The position numbers and the translations under genes were made by a program. Of a DNA stretch of 64,000 nucleotides, positions 35,155 through 43,590 are shown piece by piece. This DNA is from Streptomyces sp. NRRL S-455. GTDB taxonomy: Bacteria; Actinomycetota; Actinomycetes; Streptomycetales; Streptomycetaceae. The stretch lies in NCBI RefSeq assembly GCF_000717875.1, contig NZ_JOCT01000021.1, positions 307,147 through 371,146 of the forward strand, written 5' to 3'. Position 1 is the first letter of the stretch. The number at the start of each line of letters is the position of its first letter. The notes below the pieces were generated by a model that saw nothing but the letters and a program-made list of their open reading frames with translations, did no database searches and was not told the DNA's origin.

Positions 35155-35632
35155 CCCACCTGTTCCGTCCCGGCGCGGCCCACCCGTTCCGTCCCGTTGC
35201 CGCTCATCCGTTCCGTCTCGGCGCGGTCTACCCGATCCGTCCCGGCGCGGCCGACCGGCCGTCCCTGCGCCCTGTCATCCGTTCCGCCCCGGCGCGGCCC
35301 ACCCGCCGCCCCCGCGCTGCTGTCACCCGTTCCATGCCCGCGCCGCTCACCTGCTCCGTCCCCGCGCGGCCCACCTGCTCCGTCCCCGCGCGGCTCACCC
35401 GCCGTCCCCGCGCTGCTGTCACCCGTTCCGTGCCCGCGCCGCTCACCCGCCGTCCCCGCGCGGCCCACCCGTTCCGTCCCCGCGCGGCCCACCCGCCGTC
35501 CCCGCGCTGCTGTCACCCGTTCCGTCCCGGTGCCGCTCACCTGCTCCGCCCTGGTGCCGCTCACCCGCTCCGTCCCCGCGCCGTCCACCCGTTCCGTGCC
35601 CGCGCCGCTTACCCGCTCCGCCCCCGTCTGCT
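35155..35632. repeat. 24-bp minisatellite, about 20 units
   Basis: Imperfect head-to-tail units of 22-24 bases, of the form CYCACCCGTTCCGTCCCCGCGCGG, fill the 527-base gap between the SRPBCC gene and the aldose epimerase. Two alternating unit subtypes (TTCCGTCCC and CCGTCCCCGCGCTGCT) recur in blocks, as expected from duplication of multi-unit segments. The length, mostly a multiple of three, keeps frames open on both strands, but no start with a ribosome site or domain supports a protein. Confidence 0.88.
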
Positions 35633-35666
35633 GAGGCCCTCTTGATCACCCCGCTAGGGTCGTCCC

Positions 35667-36455
35667 GTGAGTGACGAAGACATCACGCTGACCGCGGGCG
35701 ACGCGGAGGTGACCGTGCAGCCGGGCAACGGCGGCCGGGTCGGAGGGCTGCGGATCGGCGGCGTGGAGGTGCTCCGGCAGGGGGAGCGGTTCGGCTGCTT
35801 CCCGATGGTGCCCTGGTGCGGGCGGACCCGGGACGGCCGGTTCCTGGACGGCGCCGTCGTGCGGCAGCTGCCGCTGAACGCCCCGCCGCACGCCATCCAC
35901 GGCACCGTCCGCGACCACGCCTGGCGCACCGCCCGCACGAGCACGGACGAGGCCGTCATCACGTACGAGCTCACCGACCCCTGGCCCCACCCGGGCCGTG
36001 TCACCCAGGTCATCGCCCTCGCCGAGGACGCCCTGACGCTCACCATGTCCGTCGAGACGTACGAGTCGTCCTTCCCGGCGCAGATCGGCTGGCATCCCTG
36101 GTTCAACCGGAACCTCGGTGGCGAGGACGTCACCCTCGACTTCGCCCCCGCCTGGCAGGAGGAACGCGGCGACGACCACCTGCCCACCGGCAACCGCATC
36201 GACCCCAAGCCAGGGCCCTGGGACGACTGCTTCGGTATGCCCGGCGGCGTCGACGTGACCCTGACCTGGCCCGGGCAACTGGAGCTGAAGGTGACCAGCC
36301 CGGAGCAGTGGGTCGTCGTCTACGACGAGCAGGAGGCGGCGGTGTGCGTGGAGCCGCAGACCGGGCCGCCCAACGGCCTCAACACCATGCCGCGCCTGGT
36401 CACGCCCCTGGAGCCGCTGGAGGCCACCACTACCTGGAGCTGGCGCCGCCTCTAA
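35667..36455 (+). CDS. Aldose 1-epimerase family protein
   Basis: Galactose-mutarotase-like enzyme of 262 residues that interconverts alpha and beta sugar anomers. Catalytic-type residues are seen in the expected order: APPHAIHGTVRDHAW (His), IGWHPWFN (His) and AAVCVEPQTGPPNGLN (Glu base). Substrate-binding arginine in PWCGRTRDGRF. GTG start. It lies ten bases before pyrE with which it may be co-transcribed. The true sugar is unknown; bacterial family members are often broad. Confidence 0.88.
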   Translation: MSDEDITLTAGDAEVTVQPGNGGRVGGLRIGGVEVLRQGERFGCFPMVPWCGRTRDGRFLDGAVVRQLPLNAPPHAIHGTVRDHAWRTARTSTDEAVITYELTDPWPHPGRVTQVIALAEDALTLTMSVETYESSFPAQIGWHPWFNRNLGGEDVTLDFAPAWQEERGDDHLPTGNRIDPKPGPWDDCFGMPGGVDVTLTWPGQLELKVTSPEQWVVVYDEQEAAVCVEPQTGPPNGLNTMPRLVTPLEPLEATTTWSWRRL

Positions 36456-36465
36456 GCTGGGCGCC

Positions 36466-37014
36466 ATGACGGACACACGCGGCGCGCTGCTGCAGCAGAT
36501 CAAGGACAAGGCCGTGGTGCACGGCAAGGTGACCCTGTCGTCGGGTCTGGAGGCCGACTACTACGTCGACCTCCGGCGCGTCACCCTCGACGGGGAGGCC
36601 GCCCCGCTGGTCGGGCAGGTGCTGCTCGACCTGACCGCGGAGCTGGACTTCGACGCCGTCGGCGGGCTCACCATGGGCGCCGACCCGGTCGCCGCCGCGA
36701 TGCTGCACGCCGCCGCCGCGCGCGGCAAGCGCCTGGACGCCTTCGTCGTACGCAAGGCCGCGAAGGCGCACGGCCTGCAGCGGCGCGTCGAGGGCCCGGA
36801 CATCGCGGGCCGCCGCGTGCTGGTCGTCGAGGACACCTCCACCACCGGCGGCTCCCCGCTCACCGCCGTCGAGGCCGTGCGCGAGGCCGGGGCCGAGGTC
36901 GTCGCCGTCGCGACCATCGTCGACCGGGCGACCGGCGCCGCCGAGAAGATCCAGGAGGGCGCCGGCGTGCCGTACCTCTTCGCCTTCTCGAAGGACGAGC
37001 TGGGCCTCGACTGA
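36466..37014 (+). CDS. pyrE: Orotate phosphoribosyltransferase
   Basis: Pyrimidine biosynthesis enzyme that joins orotate to PRPP to give OMP. 182 residues, the usual bacterial length. The PRPP-binding motif VLVVEDTSTTGGSPLTAV is intact. The N-terminal VVHGKVTLSSGLEADYYVDL and the flexible catalytic loop around FVVRKAAKAHG (Lys residues) are present. ATG start. The other pyr genes are not nearby, which is normal for Streptomyces. Confidence 0.95.
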   Translation: MTDTRGALLQQIKDKAVVHGKVTLSSGLEADYYVDLRRVTLDGEAAPLVGQVLLDLTAELDFDAVGGLTMGADPVAAAMLHAAAARGKRLDAFVVRKAAKAHGLQRRVEGPDIAGRRVLVVEDTSTTGGSPLTAVEAVREAGAEVVAVATIVDRATGAAEKIQEGAGVPYLFAFSKDELGLD

Positions 37015-37151
37015 CCAGGGCGTGGACGGTGGCCTGGACCTTCCGGCCAAGTCTGGAAAGATGGGGCCGACGATGACGTCGCACCCAAGGTCTAGGTCAG
37101 GGCCGTAGAGACAACGCAGTACGCCAACCCGCAGATACAAGGAGCGGACGC

Positions 37152-38174
37152 ATGCCCATCGCAACTCCCGAGGTCTACAACGAGATGCTGGACCGGGCGA
37201 AGGCAGGAAAGTTCGCCTACCCGGCCATCAACGTGACCTCCACCCAGACCCTGCACGCGGCACTGCGCGGTTTCGCCGAGGCGGAGAGCGACGGCATCGT
37301 CCAGATCTCCACGGGTGGGGCCGAGTTCCTGGGCGGCCAGTACAACAAGGACATGGTCACCGGCGCGGTCGCCCTGGCCGAGTTCGCGCACATCGTCGCC
37401 GAGAAGTACCCGGTGAACATCGCGCTGCACACGGACCACTGCCCGAAGGACAAGCTCGACGGGTACGTACGTCCGCTGCTGGCGCTCTCCCAGAAGCGCG
37501 TCGAGGCCGGCCTGAACCCGCTGTTCCAGTCGCACATGTGGGACGGCTCCGCCGAGACCCTGGCCGACAACCTCTCCATCGCGCAGGAGCTGCTGGAGCA
37601 GGCCCGCGCCGCGAAGATCATCCTCGAGGTGGAGATCACCCCGACCGGTGGCGAGGAGGACGGCGTCTCCCACGAGATCAACGACTCCCTCTACACGACG
37701 GTCGACGACGCGATCCGCACCGCCGAGGCCCTGGGCCTGGGCGAGAAGGGCCGCTACCTGCTCGCCGCGTCCTTCGGCAACGTGCACGGCGTGTACAAGC
37801 CGGGCAACGTCGTGCTGCGTCCCGAGCTGCTGAAGGAGCTGAACGAGGGCGTCGCCGCCAAGTTCGGCAAGGCGTCCCCGTTCGACTTCGTCTTCCACGG
37901 CGGCTCCGGCTCCACGGAGGAGGAGATCCGCACCGCCCTGGAGAACGGCGTTGTGAAGATGAACATCGACACGGACACGCAGTACGCCTTCACCCGCCCG
38001 GTCGCGGACCACATGTTCCGCAACTACGACGGTGTCCTGAAGGTCGACGGCGAGGTCGGCAACAAGAAGACCTACGACCCGCGCACCTGGGGCAAGCTGG
38101 CCGAGGCGTCCATGTCCGCGCGCGTCGTCGAGGCCTGCGGCAACCTGCGCTCGACCGGCACGAAGATCAAGTAA
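37152..38174 (+). CDS. fbaA: Fructose-bisphosphate aldolase, class II
   Basis: Zinc-dependent glycolytic and gluconeogenic aldolase, 340 residues. Zinc and substrate residues are visible in NIALHTDHCPKDKL (catalytic Asp and zinc His), LEVEITPTGGEEDGV, LAASFGNVHGVYKPG (zinc His) and FVFHGGSGSTEEE (zinc His and phosphate loop), then VVKMNIDTDTQYAFT. ATG start after AAGGAGCGG. Transcribed alone, with its own terminator downstream. Confidence 0.97.
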   Translation: MPIATPEVYNEMLDRAKAGKFAYPAINVTSTQTLHAALRGFAEAESDGIVQISTGGAEFLGGQYNKDMVTGAVALAEFAHIVAEKYPVNIALHTDHCPKDKLDGYVRPLLALSQKRVEAGLNPLFQSHMWDGSAETLADNLSIAQELLEQARAAKIILEVEITPTGGEEDGVSHEINDSLYTTVDDAIRTAEALGLGEKGRYLLAASFGNVHGVYKPGNVVLRPELLKELNEGVAAKFGKASPFDFVFHGGSGSTEEEIRTALENGVVKMNIDTDTQYAFTRPVADHMFRNYDGVLKVDGEVGNKKTYDPRTWGKLAEASMSARVVEACGNLRSTGTKIK

Positions 38175-38193
38175 GTCCCGGTCCGCTCGCGTC

Positions 38194-38223
38194 GAGCCCG
38201 GCACCTGCTCAGGTGCCGGGCTC
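38194..38223 (+). terminator. fbaA terminator
   Basis: A perfect inverted repeat GAGCCCGGCACCTG / CAGGTGCCGGGCTC centred 34 bases after the fbaA stop (effective 12-bp stem with a 6-base loop), followed by TTCC. Confidence 0.85.
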
Positions 38224-38240
38224 TTCCGTATGCTCCCTGC

Positions 38241-39707
38241 ATGCCCGATGTCCGGCTGGCCTCACCGCAGGGCAAGTGGATCCTGCTCACCACGGTCCTG
38301 GGCTCCAGCATGGCGTTGCTGGACTCGACGGTCGTCAACGTGGCCCTGCCGCGCATCGGCCGTGACCTCGACGCGAACCTGTCCGCCCTGCAGTGGACGG
38401 TCAACGCGTACATGGTCACGCTGGCCGGGCTGATCCTGCTCGGCGGGGCGCTGGGGGACCGGTTCGGGCGGCGGAAGGTGTTCGTCGTCGGCGTCGTGTG
38501 GTTCGCGGCGGCGTCGCTGCTGTGCGGGATCGCGCCGAACGCGGGTGTGCTGATCGCCGCGCGGGCCCTGCAGGGGGTGGGCGGGGCGCTGCTCACGCCC
38601 GGGTCGCTGGCGCTGATCCAGGCGTCCTTCCACCCCGACGACCGGGGGCGTGCGGTGGGCCTGTGGTCCGGCTTCGGCGGGGTCGGGGCGGCGGTCGGGC
38701 CGTTCGTCGGAGGCTGGCTGGTGGACGGGCCGGGCTGGCGCTGGGTGTTCCTGCTGAACGTGCCGCTGGCGCTGGTGTGCGTGCCCGTCGCTCTGCGGCA
38801 CGTTCCCGAGTCGGGGGGTGAGGGGGCCCGCGGCCGGTTCGACGTGCTCGGGGCCCTGCTGGGGGCGCTGGCACTGGCGCTGGTGACCTACGCGCTGATC
38901 GAGGCCGGCGGGGGCGGGGCGCTGGTCGGGATCTCGGCGGTGGCCGGGACGGCCGCGGCCGTCGCGTTCGTCGTCGTCGAGCGGCGCCGGCCCGATCCGA
39001 TGATGCCGCCGGACATCTTCGCGTCCCGGCAGTTCACGGCCGTCAACCTCGTCACGCTGTGCGTGTACGCGGCGCTCGGCGGGTTCTTCTTCCTCGCCGC
39101 GCTCCAGCTCCAGGTGGTCGTCGGCTACTCGGCCCTCGCCGCCGGTACGGCCCTGCTGCCGACGACCGTGCTGATGCTGCTGCTGTCCGCGCGCTCCGGG
39201 GAACTGGCCGACCGGATCGGGCCGCGGATCCCGCTGACGGTGGGGCCGCTGCTGTGCGCGGCCGGGATGCTGCTGATGCTTCGGGTCGGGCCGGGGGCGT
39301 CCTACCTCGCCGATGTGCTGCCGGCGCTGCTGGTGCTCGGACTGGGCATGGTCACGCTGGTGGCGCCGCTGACGGCGACGGTGCTGGGCTCGGTGAGCGT
39401 GGTGCGCGCCGGGCTGGCGAGCGGCATCAACAACGCGGCCGCCCGGGCGGCGGGCCTGATGGCGGTGGCGGCGCTGCCGCTGCTGGTGGGCATGGGGGAG
39501 GAGGCGTACCGGGAGCCGGCCGCCTTCGACACGGCGTTCGGCAAGGCGATGGGTTGGTGTGCGGGGGCGCTGGTGGTGGGGGCGCTGCTCGCCGCCGTGG
39601 TGGTGCGCAGGCCGCCGCCGGACTGCAAGCGGCCGGAGTGCCTGCGGCACGGTGGTGTGACGGCACCGCCGCTGGAGGGGGAGCCGGTGCGGAAGCGGCT
39701 GTCCTAG
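38241..39707 (+). CDS. MFS drug-efflux transporter, DHA2 (14-helix) family
   Basis: 488-residue proton-coupled exporter. DHA2 motifs: LDSTVVNVALPRIGRDL (motif in helix 1), LGDRFGRRKVFVVGVVWF (motif A) and LTPGSLALIQASF (motif C region), with about 14 hydrophobic helices. The C-terminus is short, basic and Pro-rich. ATG start 18 bases after the fbaA terminator. Substrate unknown; no adjacent regulator. Confidence 0.9.
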   Translation: MPDVRLASPQGKWILLTTVLGSSMALLDSTVVNVALPRIGRDLDANLSALQWTVNAYMVTLAGLILLGGALGDRFGRRKVFVVGVVWFAAASLLCGIAPNAGVLIAARALQGVGGALLTPGSLALIQASFHPDDRGRAVGLWSGFGGVGAAVGPFVGGWLVDGPGWRWVFLLNVPLALVCVPVALRHVPESGGEGARGRFDVLGALLGALALALVTYALIEAGGGGALVGISAVAGTAAAVAFVVVERRRPDPMMPPDIFASRQFTAVNLVTLCVYAALGGFFFLAALQLQVVVGYSALAAGTALLPTTVLMLLLSARSGELADRIGPRIPLTVGPLLCAAGMLLMLRVGPGASYLADVLPALLVLGLGMVTLVAPLTATVLGSVSVVRAGLASGINNAAARAAGLMAVAALPLLVGMGEEAYREPAAFDTAFGKAMGWCAGALVVGALLAAVVVRRPPPDCKRPECLRHGGVTAPPLEGEPVRKRLS

Positions 39708-39798
39708 CCGCTGGGGTGTCGGTGCCGGGGCCGGGGCGTTGTGCGGCCGGGTGGGCACGGCTGCCCGCGGCTGGGTTTCATGACGCAGACTTGACCTC

Positions 39799-40212
39799 AT
39801 GTCCATTCACGAGAACCTCCTCGGGGGCCCGCCCCCGACCCACCTCCCCGACGACCCCGGGCCGCGGGAGCTGCTCGCGTCGGGTACCGCGCCCGTCGAC
39901 GTCGCCGCCGCACACCCCACCTCCTCGCTCGCCTGGGCGCAGCTCGCCGACGAGGCGTACGAGCGCGGCGCGACCGTGGAGTCGTACGCGTACGCCCGTA
40001 CGGGCTACCACCGCGGCCTGGACGCGCTGCGGCGCAACGGCTGGAAGGGCCACGGCCCGGTGCCGTGGGAGCACGAGCCGAACCGTGGCTTCCTGCGTGC
40101 CCTGCACGCCCTCGCCCGCGCCGCGCAGGCGATCGGCGAGCAGGAGGAGTACGAGCGCTGCTCGCAGTTCCTGAAGGACTCCTCGCCGACGGCTGCGCAG
40201 GTCCTGGGCTGA
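39799..40212 (+). CDS. DUF3151 family protein
   Basis: 137-residue cytosolic protein, conserved in actinobacteria and of unknown function. The family sequence is clear: ENLLGGPPPTHLPDD, SLAWAQLADEAYERGATVES, YAYARTGYHRGLDALRRNGW, FLRALHALARAAQAIGE. It is helical and TPR-like in appearance. ATG start. A short hairpin follows. Confidence 0.85.
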   Translation: MSIHENLLGGPPPTHLPDDPGPRELLASGTAPVDVAAAHPTSSLAWAQLADEAYERGATVESYAYARTGYHRGLDALRRNGWKGHGPVPWEHEPNRGFLRALHALARAAQAIGEQEEYERCSQFLKDSSPTAAQVLG

Positions 40213-40237
40213 TCATCGGCCCGTGGGTGTGAGGCTC

Positions 40238-40254
40238 GCCCGCTCCGAGCGGGC
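40238..40254 (+). terminator. Short hairpin after the DUF3151 gene
   Basis: A GC-rich stem (GCCCGCT / AGCGGGC, 7 bp) with a three-base loop, 25 bases after the stop codon. Flanking GC allows longer, imperfect pairing. Confidence 0.55.
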
Positions 40255-40366
40255 GGGCCTTGCGGTTCCGGGGGACGATTGCGGAAGATGCCCCTGGGGA
40301 CCGGGGCCCCCGTGTCGGATTCGGCAGGGGCGGACCGCTACCCGGAGTTATACGCAGGAGACAGCG

Positions 40367-41197
40367 ATGTCCCACGAGGCTCATGAGCCCGAGACCCCGC
40401 ATCTCGATTTCCAGGGCACGACGCCGTATGAGGACTACGTCAAGGCGGACGTGCTCACCCACCTCCAGCACACCCTCTCCGACGACCCCGGAGAGATGGT
40501 CTTCCTGGTGACGACCCAGGTGATGGAGCTGTGGTTCACGGTCATCGTCCACGAGTGGGAGACGGCGGCACAGGCGCTGAGGCGCGACGACGTACCCACC
40601 GCGATCGCCGCGCTGAAGAGGTCCGTACGGGAACTGGAGGCGCTCAACGCCTCCTGGAAGCCGCTCGCCCAGCTCACGCCGGCCCAGTTCAACTCGTACC
40701 GCAGCGCTCTCGGCGAGGGTTCCGGCTTCCAGTCGGCGATGTACCGGCGGATGGAGTTCCTGCTCGGTGAGAAGTCCGCGTCCATGCTCGTCCCGCACCG
40801 GGGCGCCCCGCGGGTGTACGCCGAACTGGAGAAGGCGCTGCACGAGCCGAGCCTGTACGACGAGGTCGTGCGGCTGCTCGCGCGGCGCGGCCACGACATC
40901 CCGGACTCCGTGCTGCGGCGCGACGTGTCGCTGCGCTACGAGCCGTCACCGGAGGTGGAGGCGGCCTGGACGGCCGTCTACTCGGGTGACGAGCAGCACG
41001 AGGTCGCCCGCCTCGGCGAGGCGCTGAGCGATGTCGCGGAGCTGGTGTGGCGCTGGCGCAACGACCACCTGGTCGCCACCCGCCGCGCGATGGGCGCCAA
41101 GACCGGCACCGGCGGTTCCGCCGGGGTGGCCTGGCTGGAGAAGCGCGCTCAGAAGAACGTGTTCCCCGAGCTGTGGACGGCGCGGTCCTATGTCTGA
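40367..41197 (+). CDS. kynA: Tryptophan 2,3-dioxygenase
   Basis: Heme enzyme opening the indole ring of L-tryptophan to N-formylkynurenine; 276 residues, typical for bacterial TDO. Motifs: TPYEDYVKADVLTHLQH, FLVTTQVMELWFTVIVHEWE, FQSAMYRRMEFLLG and VWRWRNDHLVATRRAMG (distal part with heme His), ending GVAWLEKRAQKNVFPELWTA. The ATG at 40367 follows CAGGAGA; the longer frame upstream is read-through. It overlaps the kynureninase start by eight bases, so the two are co-translated. Confidence 0.95.
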   Translation: MSHEAHEPETPHLDFQGTTPYEDYVKADVLTHLQHTLSDDPGEMVFLVTTQVMELWFTVIVHEWETAAQALRRDDVPTAIAALKRSVRELEALNASWKPLAQLTPAQFNSYRSALGEGSGFQSAMYRRMEFLLGEKSASMLVPHRGAPRVYAELEKALHEPSLYDEVVRLLARRGHDIPDSVLRRDVSLRYEPSPEVEAAWTAVYSGDEQHEVARLGEALSDVAELVWRWRNDHLVATRRAMGAKTGTGGSAGVAWLEKRAQKNVFPELWTARSYV

Positions 41198-42422
41198 ACC
41201 CGCCTCTGAACTCGTGTCCGGGCTCGCGGCTGAGTTCGCGGTGCGCGCGGAGAAGCTGGACGCGGTCGACGAACTGCGCGGCAAGCGGGACGCGTTCGTC
41301 CTCGACGACGTGACGTACCTCGACGGCAACTCCCTCGGCGCGCTGCCGTCCGTCGTCCCCGGGCGGGTCGAGGACGTCGTGCGCCGCCAGTGGGGCGAGC
41401 TGCGCATCCGGTCCTGGGAGGAGAGCGGCTGGTGGACCGCGCCCGAGCGGATCGGTGACCGGATCGCCCCGCTGGTCGGGGCGGCGCCCGGCCAGGTCGT
41501 GGTCGGTGACTCGACAAGTGTCAACGTCTTCAAGGCGCTCGTGGGCGCGGTGCGGATGGCCGGCGATGCCGATCGGTCCGGCCGCGACGAGATCCTCGTC
41601 GACGCGACGACCTTCCCGACCGACGGGTACATCGCCGAGTCGGCGGCCCGGATGACCGGCTGCACGCTGCGGCCGGTCGCCCCGGCGGAAGTGCCGGGTG
41701 TGCTGGGCGACCGTACGGCCGCGGTGCTGCTGAACCACGTCGACTACCGCACGGGCCGGCTGCACGACCTGCCGGCGCTGACGGCCACCGTGCACGAGGC
41801 CGGGGCGTACGTCGTCTGGGACCTGTGCCACAGTGCCGGGGCGCTGCCGGTGGGACTGGACGAGCACGGGGTGGATCTGGCGGTCGGCTGCACCTACAAG
41901 TACCTGAACGGCGGGCCGGGTTCACCCGCGTACCTGTATGTCCGCCGGGAGCTGCAGGACCGTTTCGACTCCCCGCTGCCCGGCTGGAACTCGCACGCCG
42001 AGCCGTTCGGGATGCGCGGCGACTACCAGCCGGCCTCCGGCGCCCCGCGCGGTCGCGTCGGCACGCCGGACATCCTCTCCATGCTCGCCCTGGAGGCGGC
42101 CCTGGAGGTGTGGGACGGGGTGCCGGTCGAGGCCGTGCGGGCCAAGTCCCTCGCCCTGACGGACTTCTTCCTGGAGTGTGTGACGGCGTATGTGCCCGAG
42201 GGCAGGGTCGAGTGCCTGACGCCGGTGGCGCACGAGGAGCGGGGCAGCCAGATCGCGCTGCGCTGCCACGACGCCGGTGACGTGATGAAGCGGCTGATCG
42301 AGCGGGGTGTGGTCGGCGACTTCCGGGCGCCGGACGTCCTGCGCTTCGGCTTCACACCGCTGTACGTGGGCTTCGCCGACGTGGAGCGGGCGGCGCGGGT
42401 GCTGGCTCGGACGCTGGGGTGA
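41190..42422 (+). CDS. kynU: Kynureninase
   Basis: PLP enzyme that cleaves kynurenine to anthranilate and alanine; 410 residues. Seen: the N-terminal YLDGNSLGALPSVVP, VVGDSTSVNVFKAL (phosphate pocket), YVVWDLCHSAGALPVGLDEH (PLP Asp), the Schiff-base Lys in GCTYKYLNGGPGSPAYLYV, and GTPDILSMLALEAAL. The ATG lies inside the end of kynA (TATGTCTGA). It makes anthranilate that can feed tryptophan or secondary metabolism. A hairpin follows its stop. Confidence 0.95.
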   Translation: MSEPASELVSGLAAEFAVRAEKLDAVDELRGKRDAFVLDDVTYLDGNSLGALPSVVPGRVEDVVRRQWGELRIRSWEESGWWTAPERIGDRIAPLVGAAPGQVVVGDSTSVNVFKALVGAVRMAGDADRSGRDEILVDATTFPTDGYIAESAARMTGCTLRPVAPAEVPGVLGDRTAAVLLNHVDYRTGRLHDLPALTATVHEAGAYVVWDLCHSAGALPVGLDEHGVDLAVGCTYKYLNGGPGSPAYLYVRRELQDRFDSPLPGWNSHAEPFGMRGDYQPASGAPRGRVGTPDILSMLALEAALEVWDGVPVEAVRAKSLALTDFFLECVTAYVPEGRVECLTPVAHEERGSQIALRCHDAGDVMKRLIERGVVGDFRAPDVLRFGFTPLYVGFADVERAARVLARTLG

Positions 42423-42427
42423 ACGGC

Positions 42428-42466
42428 GGTGGAGCCCGGGACCGCTTCGGCGGCCCGGGCCCCACC
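42428..42466 (+). terminator. Hairpin after kynureninase
   Basis: Stem GGTGGaGCCCGGG / CCCGGGCcCCACC with a 13-base loop (12 pairs with one mismatch), six bases after the kynureninase stop. The next gene may therefore have its own promoter. Confidence 0.7.
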
Positions 42467-42558
42467 GCATGTCACGCTACGTGCCTGATACCGTCCCGGC
42501 CAACGGCCGACCTCCCGCCTGGTCCGCCAAATACGTTTCATCGCTGAGAGGTTGGAGC

Positions 42559-43425
42559 ATGACGGACGACGTCGCAGCAGCACGGGCCGCTGCCGAGGAG
42601 AAGTCGGTGTTCTCCCACGCGCCCGTCGACCCCGACGCCACCGCCGCCTACGGCGACCACCCGGACCAGGTGATCGACTTCTACGCCCCGCGTGGGGAGC
42701 GTGGCCCGGGCGGTCCCGCCCCGGTCGTCGTCGTGCTGCACGGCGGTGTCTGGCGGGCGCCGTACGACCGGCGTCACATCAGCCCCTTCGCGGGCTTCGT
42801 CGCCCGCCACGGGTTCGCCGTCGCCAGTGTCGAGTACCGGCGCGGCGGGGACGACGACTCCGTCGCCGGCCGCTGGCCCGACACCCTCGACGACGTCGCC
42901 GCCGCGCTGGACGCCCTTCCGGCGTTCGTACGGGAGCTGCTGCCGCGGGCCGATCCGCGCCGTACGGTCCTCACCGGCCACTCGGCGGGCGGGCACCTCG
43001 CGCTGTGGGGCGCGGCCCGGCACGTCCTTCCGGCCGGCTCGCCCTGGCGCACGGACGTCCCGGCGGCGCTGCGCGGTGTGGTCGCCCTCGCCCCGATCGC
43101 GGACTTCGCGATCGCCGACAAGCTGGACGTGTGCGGGGGCGGCGTGCGTCAGTTCCTGGGCGGGGACGAGCACTTCGCCGAGCGGCAGCCGTACGCGGAC
43201 CCCGCGCTGCTGCTGCCCACCGGCATCGCCACGACCGTCGTGCAGGGCCGTGCGGACCTCGACGTGCCGCAGGCCGTCACCGAGTCGTACGCGGAAGCGG
43301 CGGCGAAGGCGGGGGAGATGGTCGGGGTGACCCTGCTGGAGGGCGTCGGGCACTTCCCGCTCATCGACCCCGCGGCGGACGCGTGCGCGGTGGTGGTGGA
43401 GGAGATCGCCCAGCTGGCCTGGTGA
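42559..43425 (+). CDS. Alpha/beta hydrolase, probable kynurenine formamidase
   Basis: 288-residue alpha/beta hydrolase. The oxyanion-hole motif HGGVWR (near residue 60) matches the HGGxW motif of the Bna7-type arylformamidases. The nucleophile elbow is TGHSAGGHLALW, and a late VGHFPLIDP supplies the catalytic His. It follows tryptophan dioxygenase and kynureninase and would hydrolyse N-formylkynurenine, the missing middle step. From memory, the S. coelicolor neighbours SCO3644-3646 have this composition. The specificity is inferred from motif and context. Confidence 0.8.
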   Translation: MTDDVAAARAAAEEKSVFSHAPVDPDATAAYGDHPDQVIDFYAPRGERGPGGPAPVVVVLHGGVWRAPYDRRHISPFAGFVARHGFAVASVEYRRGGDDDSVAGRWPDTLDDVAAALDALPAFVRELLPRADPRRTVLTGHSAGGHLALWGAARHVLPAGSPWRTDVPAALRGVVALAPIADFAIADKLDVCGGGVRQFLGGDEHFAERQPYADPALLLPTGIATTVVQGRADLDVPQAVTESYAEAAAKAGEMVGVTLLEGVGHFPLIDPAADACAVVVEEIAQLAW

Positions 43426-43472
43426 AACGGTAATCCTCCGTCCCCGTAGGGGCACGACCCCGGTCACCCCCC

Positions 43473-43493
43473 TAGTACCTGAGAGCTACGCCG
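43473..43493 (+). promoter_or_regulatory. Shared motif upstream of first two-component operon
   Basis: TAGTACCTGAG-N4-ACGCCG, also present at 47951-47971 in front of the second system. Here it lies about 100 bases before the DUF1023 gene. The same start context (GGGACGACC before the start codon) also recurs. Likely promoter element or response-regulator site. Confidence 0.5.
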
Positions 43494-43590
43494 CGGTTGA
43501 GTCCCGAGGCGGGACGCGGACGACGAGGTCCGCTCCGTAGTTTCCCTCTCACGCAGCCCCGACGGCCGGGTGCGCTGGAGAGGGACGACC

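Noticed and set aside
35155..35632. CRISPR array
   Set aside because: Units are contiguous with no unique spacers, and no cas genes are present anywhere in the window.
34722..35645. Long open frames with eight-residue repeats through the minisatellite
   Set aside because: They exist on both strands because the unit is a multiple of three; no start site or known domain.
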